Numbered from the stretch's first letter, positions 26,994 to 36,399 are shown. The stretch: 64,000 nucleotides of DNA from Sphingobium vermicomposti (GCF_011762025.1 NZ_JAASQR010000001.1:248001-312000), one strand, 5' to 3'. Numbers and translations: made by a program. Notes: generated by a model from the sequence alone, not told the origin.

Positions 26994-28937
26994 ATGGATA
27001 AGTTGAAGATGCACAGTCCTGACCTTAGCCAGGACAATATCGCAAAAATTCGTGCATTGTTCCCCGATTGCGTGACCGAAGCCGCTGACGATCAGGGCAT
27101 AGTCCGGCTCGCCGTCGATTTCGACCAGCTTCGCCAGACGCTGTCCGATCACATCGTTGAAGGCCCGCAGGAGCGTTACCGGCTCGATTGGCCGGGCAAG
27201 CGCGAAGCGCTGCTCACCGCAAACGCCCCCATCGCCAAGACGCTGCGTCCTTGCCGGGATGAAAGCGTGAACTTCGACACCACGCAGAACCTGTTCATCG
27301 AAGGCGACAACCTAGATGCCCTCAAACTCCTGCAAGAGAGCTATCTCGGCAAGGTCAAGCTGATCTACATTGATCCGCCTTATAACACCGGAAAAGATTT
27401 CATATACGAAGATGATTTCGCTGAAACGTCGAGTGAATATCTAGCCCGCAGCAACCAATCTTCCGTTGAAGGCAGCCGTCTCGTCGCCAACACTGACGTC
27501 AACGGTCGCTTCCATTCAGATTGGCTGACTATGATTTATTCTCGCCTTCGCTTTGCGAGAAATATGCTTTCAGAAGACGGCGTGATTTTTTGTTCAATAA
27601 ACCATAAAGAAATATCCCAATTAAAAATTGTAATGGACGAGATTTTTGGTGGGAATAATTTACTATGCATCTTTGCATGGCGAACCGATGGGAACTTCGA
27701 CAATCAAGCGAAATTTAAATTCTGCCATGAGTATATTTTGGCGTACGCTAAGAACGAAGGTGAATTCCCACATCCTAAGGTGATTGATCCAAATGTCCCT
27801 GAAGGAAGTAAAATATTCAAGCCTGAAATACGCAATACGATTGTAAAAAATGGACCGAAAAACCCGGCTAGTAAGGTCATACTTCCGAGCGGCTTTCCTG
27901 CGGCGTTCGACGAAGGGAAAATCGAGGCACGCAATAATTCATGGCCACATTATGATGCATCGGCCATCGTCCATGATGGCAAGCTGTCAGAAACCGTCGG
28001 TGTGTTTAGTGGGTGGAGCTCGCGTGAGCTGCTTGAGGAATTTATTGCAAATAAATTTGCACCAATCGTGGATGCAAAAGGGCAAGAGACTACGTTCGAA
28101 ATATCACGCTCGGGGGCGATAGAGGCTGTAAAGGTCCGTGGAGAACCAAGTCACGTGATCTCGTGGCTTACGGGCTTCGGAGGGTCACAAAAAGCCACAG
28201 TAGAGCTGGCTGAGATGGATGTCATATTTGACGATTACCCAAAGCCCACAAAGTTGATAAAGTATTTTGTACAGATGTCTGCTGAACAAAGCGGCATATT
28301 TATGGATTTCTTTTCGGGGTCTGCGACCACTGCACATGCAGTTTTAACTCAAAACTCAATTGATGGTCAAAATCGTAAATACATAATGGTCCAACTACCT
28401 GAAAAAGTCGATCCATCATCAAGCGCATATAAGGCAGGGTTCAAAAATATTTCGGAAATCTCTAAGGAACGTCTTCGCCGCGCAGGGGAAAAAGTACTCG
28501 AAGGCGATTGCCACGAAGACTGGAACCGCGACGTCGGTTTCCGTGTGCTCAAGGTCGACAGCTCGAACATGACGGACGTGTTCTATCGCCCCGATGAGGT
28601 CAAGCAGGACGAATTGTTCGGTCAAGTCGATAGCGTGAAGCCGGACCGCACTGGTGAGGACTTGCTGTTCCAGGTGCTGATCGACTGGGGCGTGGAACTG
28701 ACCCTGCCGATCAACCGTGAAACCATGCATGGCAAGACCGTCTTCTCGATCGATGGCAATGCGCTGATCGCCTGTTTCGAACCTGGTGTTACCGATGCTC
28801 TGGTGAAGGACATCGCTGCTCGCGCTCCGCTGCGTGCCGTTTTCCGCGACACCAGCTTCGCCCGCGATGCCGACCGCATCAACGCCGAACAGCTTTTCCG
28901 CCAGCTCTCCCCCGGCACCGAGCTGAAGGCCATCTGA
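26994..28937 (+). CDS. mod: Type III DNA methyltransferase Mod (beta class)
   Basis: This ~647-residue methylase has DPPYNTG near residue 127 (motif IV) and, further on, FMDFFSGSATTAHAV near 437 (motif I, AdoMet binding). That order is the beta class used by type III Mod proteins, which usually methylate adenine. The middle, between these motifs, is the target-recognition region, and there the DNA becomes strikingly AT-rich: the 60-base block at 27601 is 17/60 GC while the block at 27181 is 41/60. GTG at 26979 and ATGs at 26994 and 27009 are all possible starts, and none has a strong ribosome site. It sets host DNA protection and also supplies recognition for Res. Confidence 0.9.
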   Translation: MDKLKMHSPDLSQDNIAKIRALFPDCVTEAADDQGIVRLAVDFDQLRQTLSDHIVEGPQERYRLDWPGKREALLTANAPIAKTLRPCRDESVNFDTTQNLFIEGDNLDALKLLQESYLGKVKLIYIDPPYNTGKDFIYEDDFAETSSEYLARSNQSSVEGSRLVANTDVNGRFHSDWLTMIYSRLRFARNMLSEDGVIFCSINHKEISQLKIVMDEIFGGNNLLCIFAWRTDGNFDNQAKFKFCHEYILAYAKNEGEFPHPKVIDPNVPEGSKIFKPEIRNTIVKNGPKNPASKVILPSGFPAAFDEGKIEARNNSWPHYDASAIVHDGKLSETVGVFSGWSSRELLEEFIANKFAPIVDAKGQETTFEISRSGAIEAVKVRGEPSHVISWLTGFGGSQKATVELAEMDVIFDDYPKPTKLIKYFVQMSAEQSGIFMDFFSGSATTAHAVLTQNSIDGQNRKYIMVQLPEKVDPSSSAYKAGFKNISEISKERLRRAGEKVLEGDCHEDWNRDVGFRVLKVDSSNMTDVFYRPDEVKQDELFGQVDSVKPDRTGEDLLFQVLIDWGVELTLPINRETMHGKTVFSIDGNALIACFEPGVTDALVKDIAARAPLRAVFRDTSFARDADRINAEQLFRQLSPGTELKAI

Positions 28938-28940
28938 TCC

Positions 28941-31900
28941 ATGGCTATGAAGCTCAAATTCAAGGTTCAGCCTTACCAGACGCTGGCCGTCGATGCCGTG
29001 GTGGATTGCTTCGCGGGCCAGCCCTTTGCCAGTGGCCCGACCTATCGGATCGATCCGGGCAAGCGCAATCAGGCGGAAGCGTTCGACGACGAGGGGTTTC
29101 GCAATACCGATTTTGCGCTGACCGAAGCGCAGCTGCTCGACAACATTAAAGCCGTGCAGCGACGCCAGAATCTTCCGCAGTCTGCTTCGTTACACAGCTT
29201 CGTCACCCGTGACACCAAAGGCAAGGCTGTGCCTGCACCTGCAACCTATCTCAAGAATATGGCTGCAGCCGCGCCGCTGCATCTCGATGTTGAGATGGAG
29301 ACCGGCACCGGCAAAACCTATTGCTACATCAAGTCGATGTTCGAGCTGAACCGCCGCTATGGCTGGTCGAAGTTCATTATCATCGTGCCCAGCATCGCCA
29401 TCCGGGAAGGCGTCGCCAAATCGTTGGCGATCACAGCGGAGCATTTCACCGAGAGCTACGGCAAGAAGGCGCGCTTCTTCATCTACAATTCGAAGCGGTT
29501 GCACGAGCTGGAGAGCTTTTCATCCGATGCCGGGCTGAACGTGATGGTGATGAACATCCAGGCGTTCAATGCCAGCGGCAAGGACAACCGCCGCATCTAC
29601 GACGCGCTGGATGATTTCCAGTCGCGCAAGCCGATCGATGTGATCGCGGCCAACCGGCCGATCCTCATCCTCGACGAGCCGCAGAAGATGGAGGGCAAGG
29701 CCACGGTCGAGGCGTTGGCCAAGTTCCGCCCGCTGTTCGTGCTGCGCTATTCCGCAACGCACCGAACCGAACATACCAAGGTCCATCGGCTCGATGCGCT
29801 GGATGCTTATAACCAGAAGCTGGTGAAGAAGATTCAGGTGCGCGGCATCGCGCTCAAGGGCCTGACTGGCACGACGGCGTATCTCTACCTTGAAGGCATC
29901 GAGACGGTCGGCCGCGGCAAGGGCGGCCCCTTTGCCCGGTTCGAGATGGAGATCAAGGACACCACCGGCACGATCAAGCGCCGGATGAAGCGTCTGAAGT
30001 TTCGCGATGACCTCTATCACCTTTCCGGTGGTTTGGATCAGTATCGCGATTTCGTCGTGTCACAGATCGACGCCACCGCTGACACGGTGGAGTTTACCAA
30101 TGGCATCATCACCAAGGCCGGCGAGGCTTATGGTGACCTGTCCGAACGTGACATCCGCCGCATCCAGATCCGTGAAACGATCCGCGCTCATCTCGAGAAG
30201 GAGAGGCAGCTTTTTGCCCAAGGGGTGAAGGTGCTGTCGCTGTTCTTCATCGATGAGGTGGCCAAATACCGGGACTACAGCCGCGACGATCAGAACGGCG
30301 AGTACGCCCGGATGTTCGAGGAGGAATACGCCGAGGCCGTCGCCGACGTGCTGGCCGAACTCCCGCTTGAAGAAGCGGCCTGGCGGAGGCATCTCGAGGC
30401 GATCCCGGTTGCCAAGACGCACGACGGCTATTTCTCGATCGACAAGAAGACCAGGCGACTGAAGGATCCGGAGGTCGGCGCTCGTTCGACCGATTCCGAC
30501 GATAGCGACGCCTACGACCTCATCCTTAAGGACAAGGAGCGGCTACTCTCGTTCGAAGAGCCTGTCCGATTCCTGTTTTCCCACTCCGCGCTCCGGGAAG
30601 GTTGGGATAACCCGAACGTGTTCGTCATGTGTATGCTCAAGCAAAGCCTCAACATGATTTCACGGCGGCAGGAAGTTGGCCGTGGCCTGCGCCTGGCAGT
30701 TGACCGGTTTGGCGATCGGCTCGACCACCCGGCTACCGTCCACGACATCAACATTCTCTCGGTTATCGCAAGCGAGAGCTACACCGACTTCGTTGGCGGG
30801 TTGCAGAAGGAGATTGCTGAGAGTCTGTCGGCACGGCCCCGCAAGGCCAGCCAGGCGTACTTTGCGGGCAAGCAATTGCAGACGCCTGAAGGGCCGATCA
30901 CGGTCACCGATCAAATGGCGACGCAGATCCACAGGTATCTGATCAAGAACGACTATATCGACGATTCCGACCAGATCACCGATGTCTACTACGCAGCCAA
31001 GGCCGATGGGACATTGGCCCCGCTGCATGAAGATTTGGTGCCATATCAGGCTGAGGTCTTTGGCCTGATCGACAGCGTCTACAGCGATGCGGCGCTCCCG
31101 AAATTCGAAGATGGACGTAAGCCCAAGCGGAACCCGCTCAATGACAATTTCCACAAGGGTGCCTTTCAGGAGCTTTGGGGCAGGATTAACCGCAAGGCTG
31201 TTTACCGCGTCGAATTCGACACTGCAGAGCTCATCCACAAATGCATCGGCGCGTTGAACCGCGAACTGCGAGTGACCAAGCTACAATATTCCGTGCAGAC
31301 TGGGATTCAGACGGACCAGGTAACCGATGAGCAGCTCAGGGAGGGCACCGGTTTCAGCATCACGCGGAATGAAACTGTCAAAGCGGCGTCGGCCCGTTCG
31401 TCGGTGAAGTATGACCTTCTGGGGAAAGTCTCAGAGGCAACTGACCTCTTGCGTCAGACGGTGGCCGAGATTTTAGCTGGCATTGAGCCGGCAATCTTCG
31501 ACCAATATCGTGCAAACCCTGAGCATTTCATTTCTGAAGCGGCCCGGCTGATCAAGGAACAGAAGGCGGGTCACCTGATCGAGCAGCTGGTCTACAATCC
31601 GATCGACGAGCGCTATGACGCCGACATCTTTACGGCGGCCGAGATTGGCCAGGATTTTGCGCGCGCCACCGAGAGGCTCAAGAACCACGTTTTCGACTAC
31701 TGCATCACCGATTCCAGTGTAGAACGCGATTTTGTGGGCGAGCTGGATACGAGCGCAGAGGTTGACGTCTATGCGAAATTGCCAAGGGGCTTTCTGATCC
31801 CAACGCCGGTAGGGGACTATAACCCTGACTGGGCCATCGTGTTCCGCGCAGGCTCAGTGAAACACATCTATTTCGTCGCCGAAACTAAGGGATCGATGTC

Positions 31901-32048
31901 TTCGCTTGCTTTACGCGATCTCGAACGCGCGAAGATTGATTGCGCCAAGAAATTTTTCGTCAAGCTGGCGGAATCGAACCCGACACCCAATGTGCGCTAT
32001 GGGGTGGCTGACAATTACAACAAGCTGATGGAGATCGTGACGACCTGA
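28941..32048 (+). CDS. res: Type III restriction endonuclease Res
   Basis: This 1035-residue protein has an SF2 helicase core, with Walker [10 protein letters not shown] near residue 118-126, [10 protein letters not shown] near 243, SATHRTEHT and [12 protein letters not shown] near 573. It ends in a nuclease domain with NPDWAIVF followed by FVAETKG near residues 955-985, a PD...ExK site. It starts 3 bases after Mod. Res cleaves unmodified DNA in complex with Mod after ATP-driven movement along DNA. All key motifs look intact, so the system is probably active. Confidence 0.93.
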   Translation: MAMKLKFKVQPYQTLAVDAVVDCFAGQPFASGPTYRIDPGKRNQAEAFDDEGFRNTDFALTEAQLLDNIKAVQRRQNLPQSASLHSFVTRDTKGKAVPAPATYLKNMAAAAPLHLDVEMETGTGKTYCYIKSMFELNRRYGWSKFIIIVPSIAIREGVAKSLAITAEHFTESYGKKARFFIYNSKRLHELESFSSDAGLNVMVMNIQAFNASGKDNRRIYDALDDFQSRKPIDVIAANRPILILDEPQKMEGKATVEALAKFRPLFVLRYSATHRTEHTKVHRLDALDAYNQKLVKKIQVRGIALKGLTGTTAYLYLEGIETVGRGKGGPFARFEMEIKDTTGTIKRRMKRLKFRDDLYHLSGGLDQYRDFVVSQIDATADTVEFTNGIITKAGEAYGDLSERDIRRIQIRETIRAHLEKERQLFAQGVKVLSLFFIDEVAKYRDYSRDDQNGEYARMFEEEYAEAVADVLAELPLEEAAWRRHLEAIPVAKTHDGYFSIDKKTRRLKDPEVGARSTDSDDSDAYDLILKDKERLLSFEEPVRFLFSHSALREGWDNPNVFVMCMLKQSLNMISRRQEVGRGLRLAVDRFGDRLDHPATVHDINILSVIASESYTDFVGGLQKEIAESLSARPRKASQAYFAGKQLQTPEGPITVTDQMATQIHRYLIKNDYIDDSDQITDVYYAAKADGTLAPLHEDLVPYQAEVFGLIDSVYSDAALPKFEDGRKPKRNPLNDNFHKGAFQELWGRINRKAVYRVEFDTAELIHKCIGALNRELRVTKLQYSVQTGIQTDQVTDEQLREGTGFSITRNETVKAASARSSVKYDLLGKVSEATDLLRQTVAEILAGIEPAIFDQYRANPEHFISEAARLIKEQKAGHLIEQLVYNPIDERYDADIFTAAEIGQDFARATERLKNHVFDYCITDSSVERDFVGELDTSAEVDVYAKLPRGFLIPTPVGDYNPDWAIVFRAGSVKHIYFVAETKGSMSSLALRDLERAKIDCAKKFFVKLAESNPTPNVRYGVADNYNKLMEIVTT

Positions 32049-32237
32049 TCCTGTTGCTATGGCGGCTTTCGGGCCTCGGCGCGAGTGGATGCGGCGAGGC
32101 CCGCAGAGTCTATACGACGGGTTCTGAGTGCAGCTGTGGATCCCGGTACAAGCCTGTAACAGAGTGATTTAACATAAGATATATTATCGATCTTTTATCG
32201 TTTTATATCAATCATTTATCATCTGAAAGAGCAAGGG
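32049..32237. other. AT-rich spacer between res and a small minus-strand gene
   Basis: This 189-base gap lies between converging genes. The second half is exceptionally AT-rich: the 60-base block at 32161 is only 13/60 GC (22%). It repeats short units such as TTTATC and TATATC. No gene is visible. It may be a terminator zone, a bent-DNA or nucleoid-protein binding site, or a join left by island assembly. Confidence 0.5.
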
Positions 32238-32441
32238 TCATTTCGGTGAATTGATATCCGCCCAATAGGTGATCTCCTCGAAAAGGTGCATTCCTTCCGG
32301 ATCTTCCCAGCCCTTGCGCCCGTCATCCCATCGGCCGATCACGGGGCGATCTCCTTCCCACAGCAGGATGAGGCGGCCATCTCTTCGGTCGGCGGGCATC
32401 GCGCCAATCGGATCCCACGGGATGTATTTCGCGGTGATCAT
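32238..32441 (-). CDS. Small hypothetical protein (67 aa)
   Basis: I do not recognise this gene. The best start is the ATG at 32441, because AGGAGG lies about ten bases upstream on the minus strand, giving a 67-residue product. It is rich in Trp, Asp and Gly (LLWEGDRPVIGRWDDGRKGW) and ends FEEITYWADINSPK, a compact beta-type pattern seen in small phage- or plasmid-encoded proteins. It lies alone between res (converging) and the AbiE pair (diverging). Confidence 0.55.
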   Translation of the reverse strand: MITAKYIPWDPIGAMPADRRDGRLILLWEGDRPVIGRWDDGRKGWEDPEGMHLFEEITYWADINSPK

Positions 32442-32493
32442 GCTGCATTTTCCTCCTATGGATCGTCGGCCGACTCTCGTGCGTATCCAACAC

Positions 32494-32605
32494 GGGGTTT
32501 GCAAATCTCCCTGCATGTTCACGTTGAATGAACTTTAAGCGCAATCTGCAAACCCCTCCTTGCGCTCAGTTTATAACTCTGCGATTTTGTTCATTATGAC
32601 TGAAC
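32494..32605. promoter_or_regulatory. AbiE promoter with nested inverted repeats
   Basis: Two copies of GTTCA-N7-TGAAC lie at 32517-32533 and 32589-32605, their centres 72 bases apart. The second covers the abiEi start codon and can be extended to TTGTTCA-N7-TGAACAA. A separate 10-bp inverted repeat, GGGGTTTGCA (32494-32503) and TGCAAACCCC (32547-32556), encloses the first copy. TATAAC near 32571 may be the -10 element. AbiEi proteins are known to repress their own promoter by binding inverted repeats, so the paired GTTCA sites are likely operators. Confidence 0.6.
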
Positions 32606-33450
32606 AAACACCGCCTCCACTAAACCGCCTCCTTGCCGAGCTGGCCCCTGGCCAACTCGTCGATAGCGCGTGGCTGCAGGCGCAAAGCATATCGCGTCCA
32701 TCGGTTCACGCCTATGTAAAGAATGGCTGGCTAGAACGGGTGGCGCCGCGGGTCTATCGGCGCCCTGGCCCCGCGCCCGCCCTGCCGATCCGCTGGGATG
32801 CGGCAATCCTGTCGGCGCAATCGCTGCGGCCCTCGACCTTCTATGTCGGCGGCGCCACCGCGCTCGATCTACTCGGACGCAGTCACTATCTGCGCCTTGG
32901 CGGGAATGCGACCGTTCACCTCTACGATCCCGAGGGGACAGCGCCCAGCTGGCTGCCCCGGCTACCGGTCAATGCGACATTCGCCGTCCACACACGCGCC
33001 CTTTTCGCAGACTCGATACTCGGCGTCGAATGGCGACGCTATGATCTCGGCACAGGCCGCCTGGGGGCGGCAGTTTCCGAGCCGTCACGCACCAATCCCT
33101 GGGATCATTTCCTCCGCATGGCCGGCGAAGAGCGGGCGACGATCGAAATGCTCGATCAGGTTCCGAACGAGGTCGGCTTCGACCATGCCGACGAAACATT
33201 CCAGGGCATCTCCAATCTCCGGCCACGCCTTGTCACCCGTCTGCTCGTCAGTTGCCGCAGTGTCCGGGCGAAGCGTCTCTTCCTCTTCTATGCCGAACGC
33301 CATGGCCATGCTTGGCTCAAGCATGTCGATCGCGAAGCCGTCGATCTCGGCACAGGCAAGCGGCAACTGGCGCCGGGCGGGAAGTTCGATGCGCGCTATC
33401 AAATCACCGTCCCGGCTTCGCTTATGGGACACCCGGGAGACGATACGTGA
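32596..33450 (+). CDS. abiEi: AbiEi-family antitoxin / transcriptional regulator
   Basis: This 284-residue protein has an N-terminal winged-helix region (GQLVDSAWLQAQSISRPSVHAYVKNGWLERVAPRVYRR) and a C-terminal domain with the features of AbiEi antitoxins (STFYVGGATALDLLG, LFFY-like strand LFLFYAERHGHAWLKHVD). AbiEi neutralises AbiEii without stable contact and represses the operon (type IV toxin-antitoxin). The ATG at 32596 is preferred to one 36 bases upstream because the N-terminal domain begins here. The stop overlaps the GTG of the toxin gene. Confidence 0.85.
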   Translation: MTEQTPPPLNRLLAELAPGQLVDSAWLQAQSISRPSVHAYVKNGWLERVAPRVYRRPGPAPALPIRWDAAILSAQSLRPSTFYVGGATALDLLGRSHYLRLGGNATVHLYDPEGTAPSWLPRLPVNATFAVHTRALFADSILGVEWRRYDLGTGRLGAAVSEPSRTNPWDHFLRMAGEERATIEMLDQVPNEVGFDHADETFQGISNLRPRLVTRLLVSCRSVRAKRLFLFYAERHGHAWLKHVDREAVDLGTGKRQLAPGGKFDARYQITVPASLMGHPGDDT

Positions 33451-34370
33451 CCGCCGAACGCTATTTCGACCAGGTCGATCTCCTGATGCGCGTGATCCCG
33501 GAAATAGCCCCCGAAGGCGATTTCGCGCTGAAAGGCGGCACAGCCATCAACCTGTTCGTGCGCGATCTGCCTCGCCTTTCGGTCGATATCGACCTTGTCT
33601 ATCTGCCCGTCGCCGATCGCGAGGCGTCACTCGCCGCGGCTCGCGATGGCTTCGAACGCATCGCCCAGCGCCTTGAAACCCGTCTCGGTTTCAGGGTCGA
33701 TCGCCACCTCCTGAGCGACGGTAAGCGGCTGATCGTCCACGTCGAGCGAGCCACCATCAAGGTCGAGATTTCCCCGGTCCTGCGCGGCACGGTCTTCCCG
33801 CCCGAGATCAGGGCCGTGAGCGCTGCCGTCGAGGACCGCTTCGGTTTCGCCGAAATGCAGATCGTCTCCCTGCCCGACCTCTATGCGGGCAAGATGGCGG
33901 CCGCGCTTGACCGCCAGCATCCACGTGACCTTTTCGACATCCATCATCTGTTGGAAAATGAAGGCATCGACGAGGATCTGTTCCGGGCCTTCCTCATCTA
34001 TCTCGCCAGCCATCCCCGCCCCATCCACGAGTTGCTCTGTCCGCATAAGCTCGACATTGCCGCGCAGTATGACGAGGAATTTGTCGGTATGACCGTGACA
34101 CCCTTGCCGCTCGAAACCCTGCTCACGGCGCGCGATGCGCTGATCGAAGCCGTCCAACGACGTGCTGTGGAACCCGCCGCGCGCCGGTTTCTCGAAAGCT
34201 TTGTCGCGACCGAACCGGATTGGTCCGTACTCGGCCTTGGCGAGGCGATCGCCGAGTTACCGGCATTGCGCTGGAAGCTGATGAATCTTGAGCGCCTTCG
34301 CCAACAAAACCCTGACAAGTTTGCCGCCCAGGCTGAACAGCTCAATCAGTGTCTGAATCACCCAATCTGA
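33447..34370 (+). CDS. abiEii: AbiEii-family nucleotidyltransferase toxin
   Basis: This 307-residue protein starts at a GTG overlapping the antitoxin stop (GTGA). The nucleotidyltransferase site is intact: LKGGTAINLF at 29-37, then LSVDIDLVYL with Asp47 and Asp49, followed by an Asp/Lys-rich loop with DLYAGKMAAALDRQHPRDLFDIHHL. This is the DUF1814/AbiEii fold. Related toxins transfer nucleotides to tRNA and halt translation, aborting phage infection. It is followed by a 142-base gap before the converging relaxase gene. Confidence 0.88.
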   Translation: MTAERYFDQVDLLMRVIPEIAPEGDFALKGGTAINLFVRDLPRLSVDIDLVYLPVADREASLAAARDGFERIAQRLETRLGFRVDRHLLSDGKRLIVHVERATIKVEISPVLRGTVFPPEIRAVSAAVEDRFGFAEMQIVSLPDLYAGKMAAALDRQHPRDLFDIHHLLENEGIDEDLFRAFLIYLASHPRPIHELLCPHKLDIAAQYDEEFVGMTVTPLPLETLLTARDALIEAVQRRAVEPAARRFLESFVATEPDWSVLGLGEAIAELPALRWKLMNLERLRQQNPDKFAAQAEQLNQCLNHPI

Positions 34371-34512
34371 AGACGGGCACTCGGAGCCCCGCGGCAGCAT
34401 CGACGATGCCTCAAAAAAGTGCCCCGACGGTTTACAACGCAGGGACCGCCGGGGGATACGCAGGATATATGGCGTAAACGATCTGAAAAATCGAGAGAAA
34501 AGGTCTTGCGAA

Positions 34513-35619
34513 TCAGCGCTCCCGTCCGCGATCGGGCGGAGGCCTCTCGGGACCAGCTCCGCCCTCCGGTTCGCGCGCCAGCTGTGTCGCTTGCCGCCCC
34601 TGTATCATTTCGCGGGCCAGCGCGAGACGTCGAGAAACCGCCGGCGGCATAGCCGCCAGAAAGCCTGCAATCTCGTCGGAAAGCGCTTGATCGTCCGCCT
34701 CGCCGGTGCGTGCAAGCGCCACCGCCGCCTCGGCATAAGCACCGCGTATCTGCTTCTGGCGAACCAGCGCCATCACGTCTTGCGGCCGCCGTTCCTCGTC
34801 ACGCGCATGCGCAAAGGCCCGGGCGCGCAGCACGTTGAGTTCATCCATATTGAGCCGGCGACCCACCTGACCGATCCGAGCATCGAGATGCAGCGCTGCT
34901 GAGCGCACACGCTTTTGGACGTGACCGCGTGCGCGTCTGGGCGTCGCCTCGGCCGCGATGCCGCGCGCCCGTAGCTCATGCGCGAATGTTTCCCGCATAT
35001 GATGAAGGTCGGCTTTGCGCGGGTTGAACCGGGTGCCGTCCGCACCTTCGGTGGCCACCGTCAGATGAACATGCGGATGATCGGTGTCGGTGTGGAGCGC
35101 CAGTATATAGGCGTGATTGTCCTCGAACAGGATCCGGGCGAACGCGTGGGCGGCGTCCTGTAGCGTCTCGGGATCGGTCGAACCGCCGGGCATGGACAGG
35201 ACCAGCGACAGCGAGGTCGGCCGGTCACGGCCATGCTCGTTCATCGCCTCGTCGAGCATCGCCCAGTCCCGCGCGATCTCCTTCAGCAGCTTGGGGTCCT
35301 CGATGATCTCGCCCTCGCTCGAGCGCACCGCGAGCTTCCCATGCCGCGCGACATAGCCGAAATGCTCGGACAGATGGTGCGCGCCATATTGCTTGCCCGA
35401 AACCTTGACCATGACCTCCGGGGCCTTGCGCACGATCCGCTCAAGCTTGGCCCGAGCCTCGGCCTGGCTCAGCGGCACGGGCCGCGCCTGCCCTCCCCGG
35501 CCCGGCCCGCCTCGCCCAATGCGGACATAGGCCCCCCGCAGTGTCCGCTTACCGCCGGTGGGCGGCCTCCATGCCTCCATAAGGCTGGGCAGCGGCAGGA
35601 TGCCCTCCTCCTCAACCAT
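34513..35619 (-). CDS. VirD2-like relaxase / mobilisation nuclease
   Basis: This ~368-residue protein carries the metal-binding histidine motif HTDTDHPHVHLTV with His176, His181, His183 and His185, as in VirD2/MobP-type relaxases that nick oriT and pilot the strand. Candidate catalytic tyrosines are Tyr78 and Tyr89 in KQYGAHHLSEHFGYVARHGK. The C-terminal third is Arg/Ala-rich. The start at 35619 overlaps the mobC stop by 8 bases; the longer upstream frame would run into mobC. It should work with the VirD4 coupling protein and the VirB channel at the left of the window. Confidence 0.87.
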   Translation of the reverse strand: MVEEEGILPLPSLMEAWRPPTGGKRTLRGAYVRIGRGGPGRGGQARPVPLSQAEARAKLERIVRKAPEVMVKVSGKQYGAHHLSEHFGYVARHGKLAVRSSEGEIIEDPKLLKEIARDWAMLDEAMNEHGRDRPTSLSLVLSMPGGSTDPETLQDAAHAFARILFEDNHAYILALHTDTDHPHVHLTVATEGADGTRFNPRKADLHHMRETFAHELRARGIAAEATPRRARGHVQKRVRSAALHLDARIGQVGRRLNMDELNVLRARAFAHARDEERRPQDVMALVRQKQIRGAYAEAAVALARTGEADDQALSDEIAGFLAAMPPAVSRRLALAREMIQGRQATQLAREPEGGAGPERPPPDRGRER

Positions 35620-36148
35620 CGAGGCTATCCCAATAGGCAAGATCGCCCTTGAGCGCGGTGCCGAGACCGGCAAGCGCCGTCCGGATTTCCGCCCGAAAGC
35701 TTGCGACCCGCGCCGCCTCGCGCGCGACATCGAGTCCAGATTCGACCATCACCGAGGCATTGAGCGCACGCGTTGCCTGATTGAGATTGATGCCGATCCG
35801 GTTGAGCTCGCGCCACGCCTGAGCCACTGCCGCCCGCTCTTCGAGCGGCAGCGGTGCCGCCGAATGCAGGCGGCAGCGCACCAGCCTCGTCACCCAGTCG
35901 GTTCGCTTCATACCCAAAGCATCGGCCTCGGCATCGAGCGCGGCAATTTCCGCATCGGTCAGCCGGATCTCAAACCGCCGCGTTGCTCGCTCCCGCCGGC
36001 GGACCGGCCCCGACCTCTCGCCCTCCTCCGCGTCCACTGCATTCATGACGAGGCGCCGCAGCAAAGCCGAGCGGCCACCGGCGCTGTCCGCCGCAGCATC
36101 GAAGCGCTGGGCGACTTCATCGTCGAGACGGAAGGTGAAGACGGGCAT
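35612..36148 (-). CDS. MobC/VirD1-like relaxosome accessory protein
   Basis: This 178-residue protein has an N-terminal ribbon-helix-helix-like segment (FTFRLDDEVAQRFDAAADSAG) and a second one (RRFEIRLTDAEIAALDAEADALGMKRTDWV), then WRELNRIGINLNQATRALN, the hallmark of MobC proteins. MobC helps open DNA at oriT and loads the relaxase. It is translationally coupled to the relaxase. The 250-base region upstream, with palindromes, is where an oriT would be expected. Confidence 0.85.
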   Translation of the reverse strand: MPVFTFRLDDEVAQRFDAAADSAGGRSALLRRLVMNAVDAEEGERSGPVRRRERATRRFEIRLTDAEIAALDAEADALGMKRTDWVTRLVRCRLHSAAPLPLEERAAVAQAWRELNRIGINLNQATRALNASVMVESGLDVAREAARVASFRAEIRTALAGLGTALKGDLAYWDSLDG

Positions 36149-36221
36149 GCATCAAAGGCTATTGTCATACATCCCCGGCGTCACGCCTATCCGGCCCTCA
36201 CCTTCACTCAACTCATCTGAT

Positions 36222-36239
36222 AGTCTGCTTGAGCAGACT
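36222..36239. repeat. 18-bp palindrome, copy 1
   Basis: The sequence AGTCTGCTTGAGCAGACT consists of 8-bp perfect arms around a TG spacer. An identical site in inverted orientation is at 38414-38431. The two copies bracket the parA-parB block. It may be a parS centromere for ParB, an operator, or a relaxosome binding site. Confidence 0.8.
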
Positions 36240-36288
36240 TCGACCATATTTGGCAAAATGTGCCTATCACTCACGCCTGATCCACGAA

Positions 36289-36311
36289 GGGCGGCGCCAC
36301 CGGCGCCGCCC
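36289..36311. repeat. Perfect GC-rich hairpin
   Basis: GGGCGGCGCC, a 3-base ACC loop, and GGCGCCGCCC form a perfect 10-bp stem. No T-tract follows on either strand, so it is not a typical terminator. It lies in the candidate oriT region and could aid strand separation or protein binding. Confidence 0.6.
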
Positions 36312-36327
36312 CAGCTCGAACCGACGC

Positions 36328-36357
36328 AAAAGGCCGCACCCCGAAAGGGGCGCGGCC
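36328..36357 (-). terminator. Rho-independent terminator after parB
   Basis: On the minus strand the stem GGCCGCGCCCC with loop TTTC pairs with GGGGTGCGGCC (one mismatch) and runs directly into TTTTGCG. It starts 43 bases after the parB stop, on the same strand, so it likely ends the par operon transcript. Confidence 0.7.
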
Positions 36358-36399
36358 AACATACACGCGAATAGGATATGCGAACGCGGAGGAAGAGGG

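Larger units (their letters stand above)
36149..36399. other. Intergenic region with palindromes, candidate oriT
   Basis: This gap between the mobC 5' end and the parB 3' end holds an 18-bp palindrome (36222-36239), a perfect 10-bp GC hairpin (36289-36311), and a terminator-like hairpin for parB (36328-36357). On the minus strand, around 36373-36380, it reads ATATCCTA, which resembles the core YATCCTG of VirD2/RP4-type nick sites. The location next to mobC and the relaxase makes it the best oriT candidate in the window. No experimentally known oriT was recognised. Confidence 0.4.

Noticed and set aside
23017..32048. DISARM system
   Set aside because: A PLD-like domain, helicase and methylase occur, but there is no DUF1998 gene or DrmA-like helicase, and Res is a typical type III enzyme.
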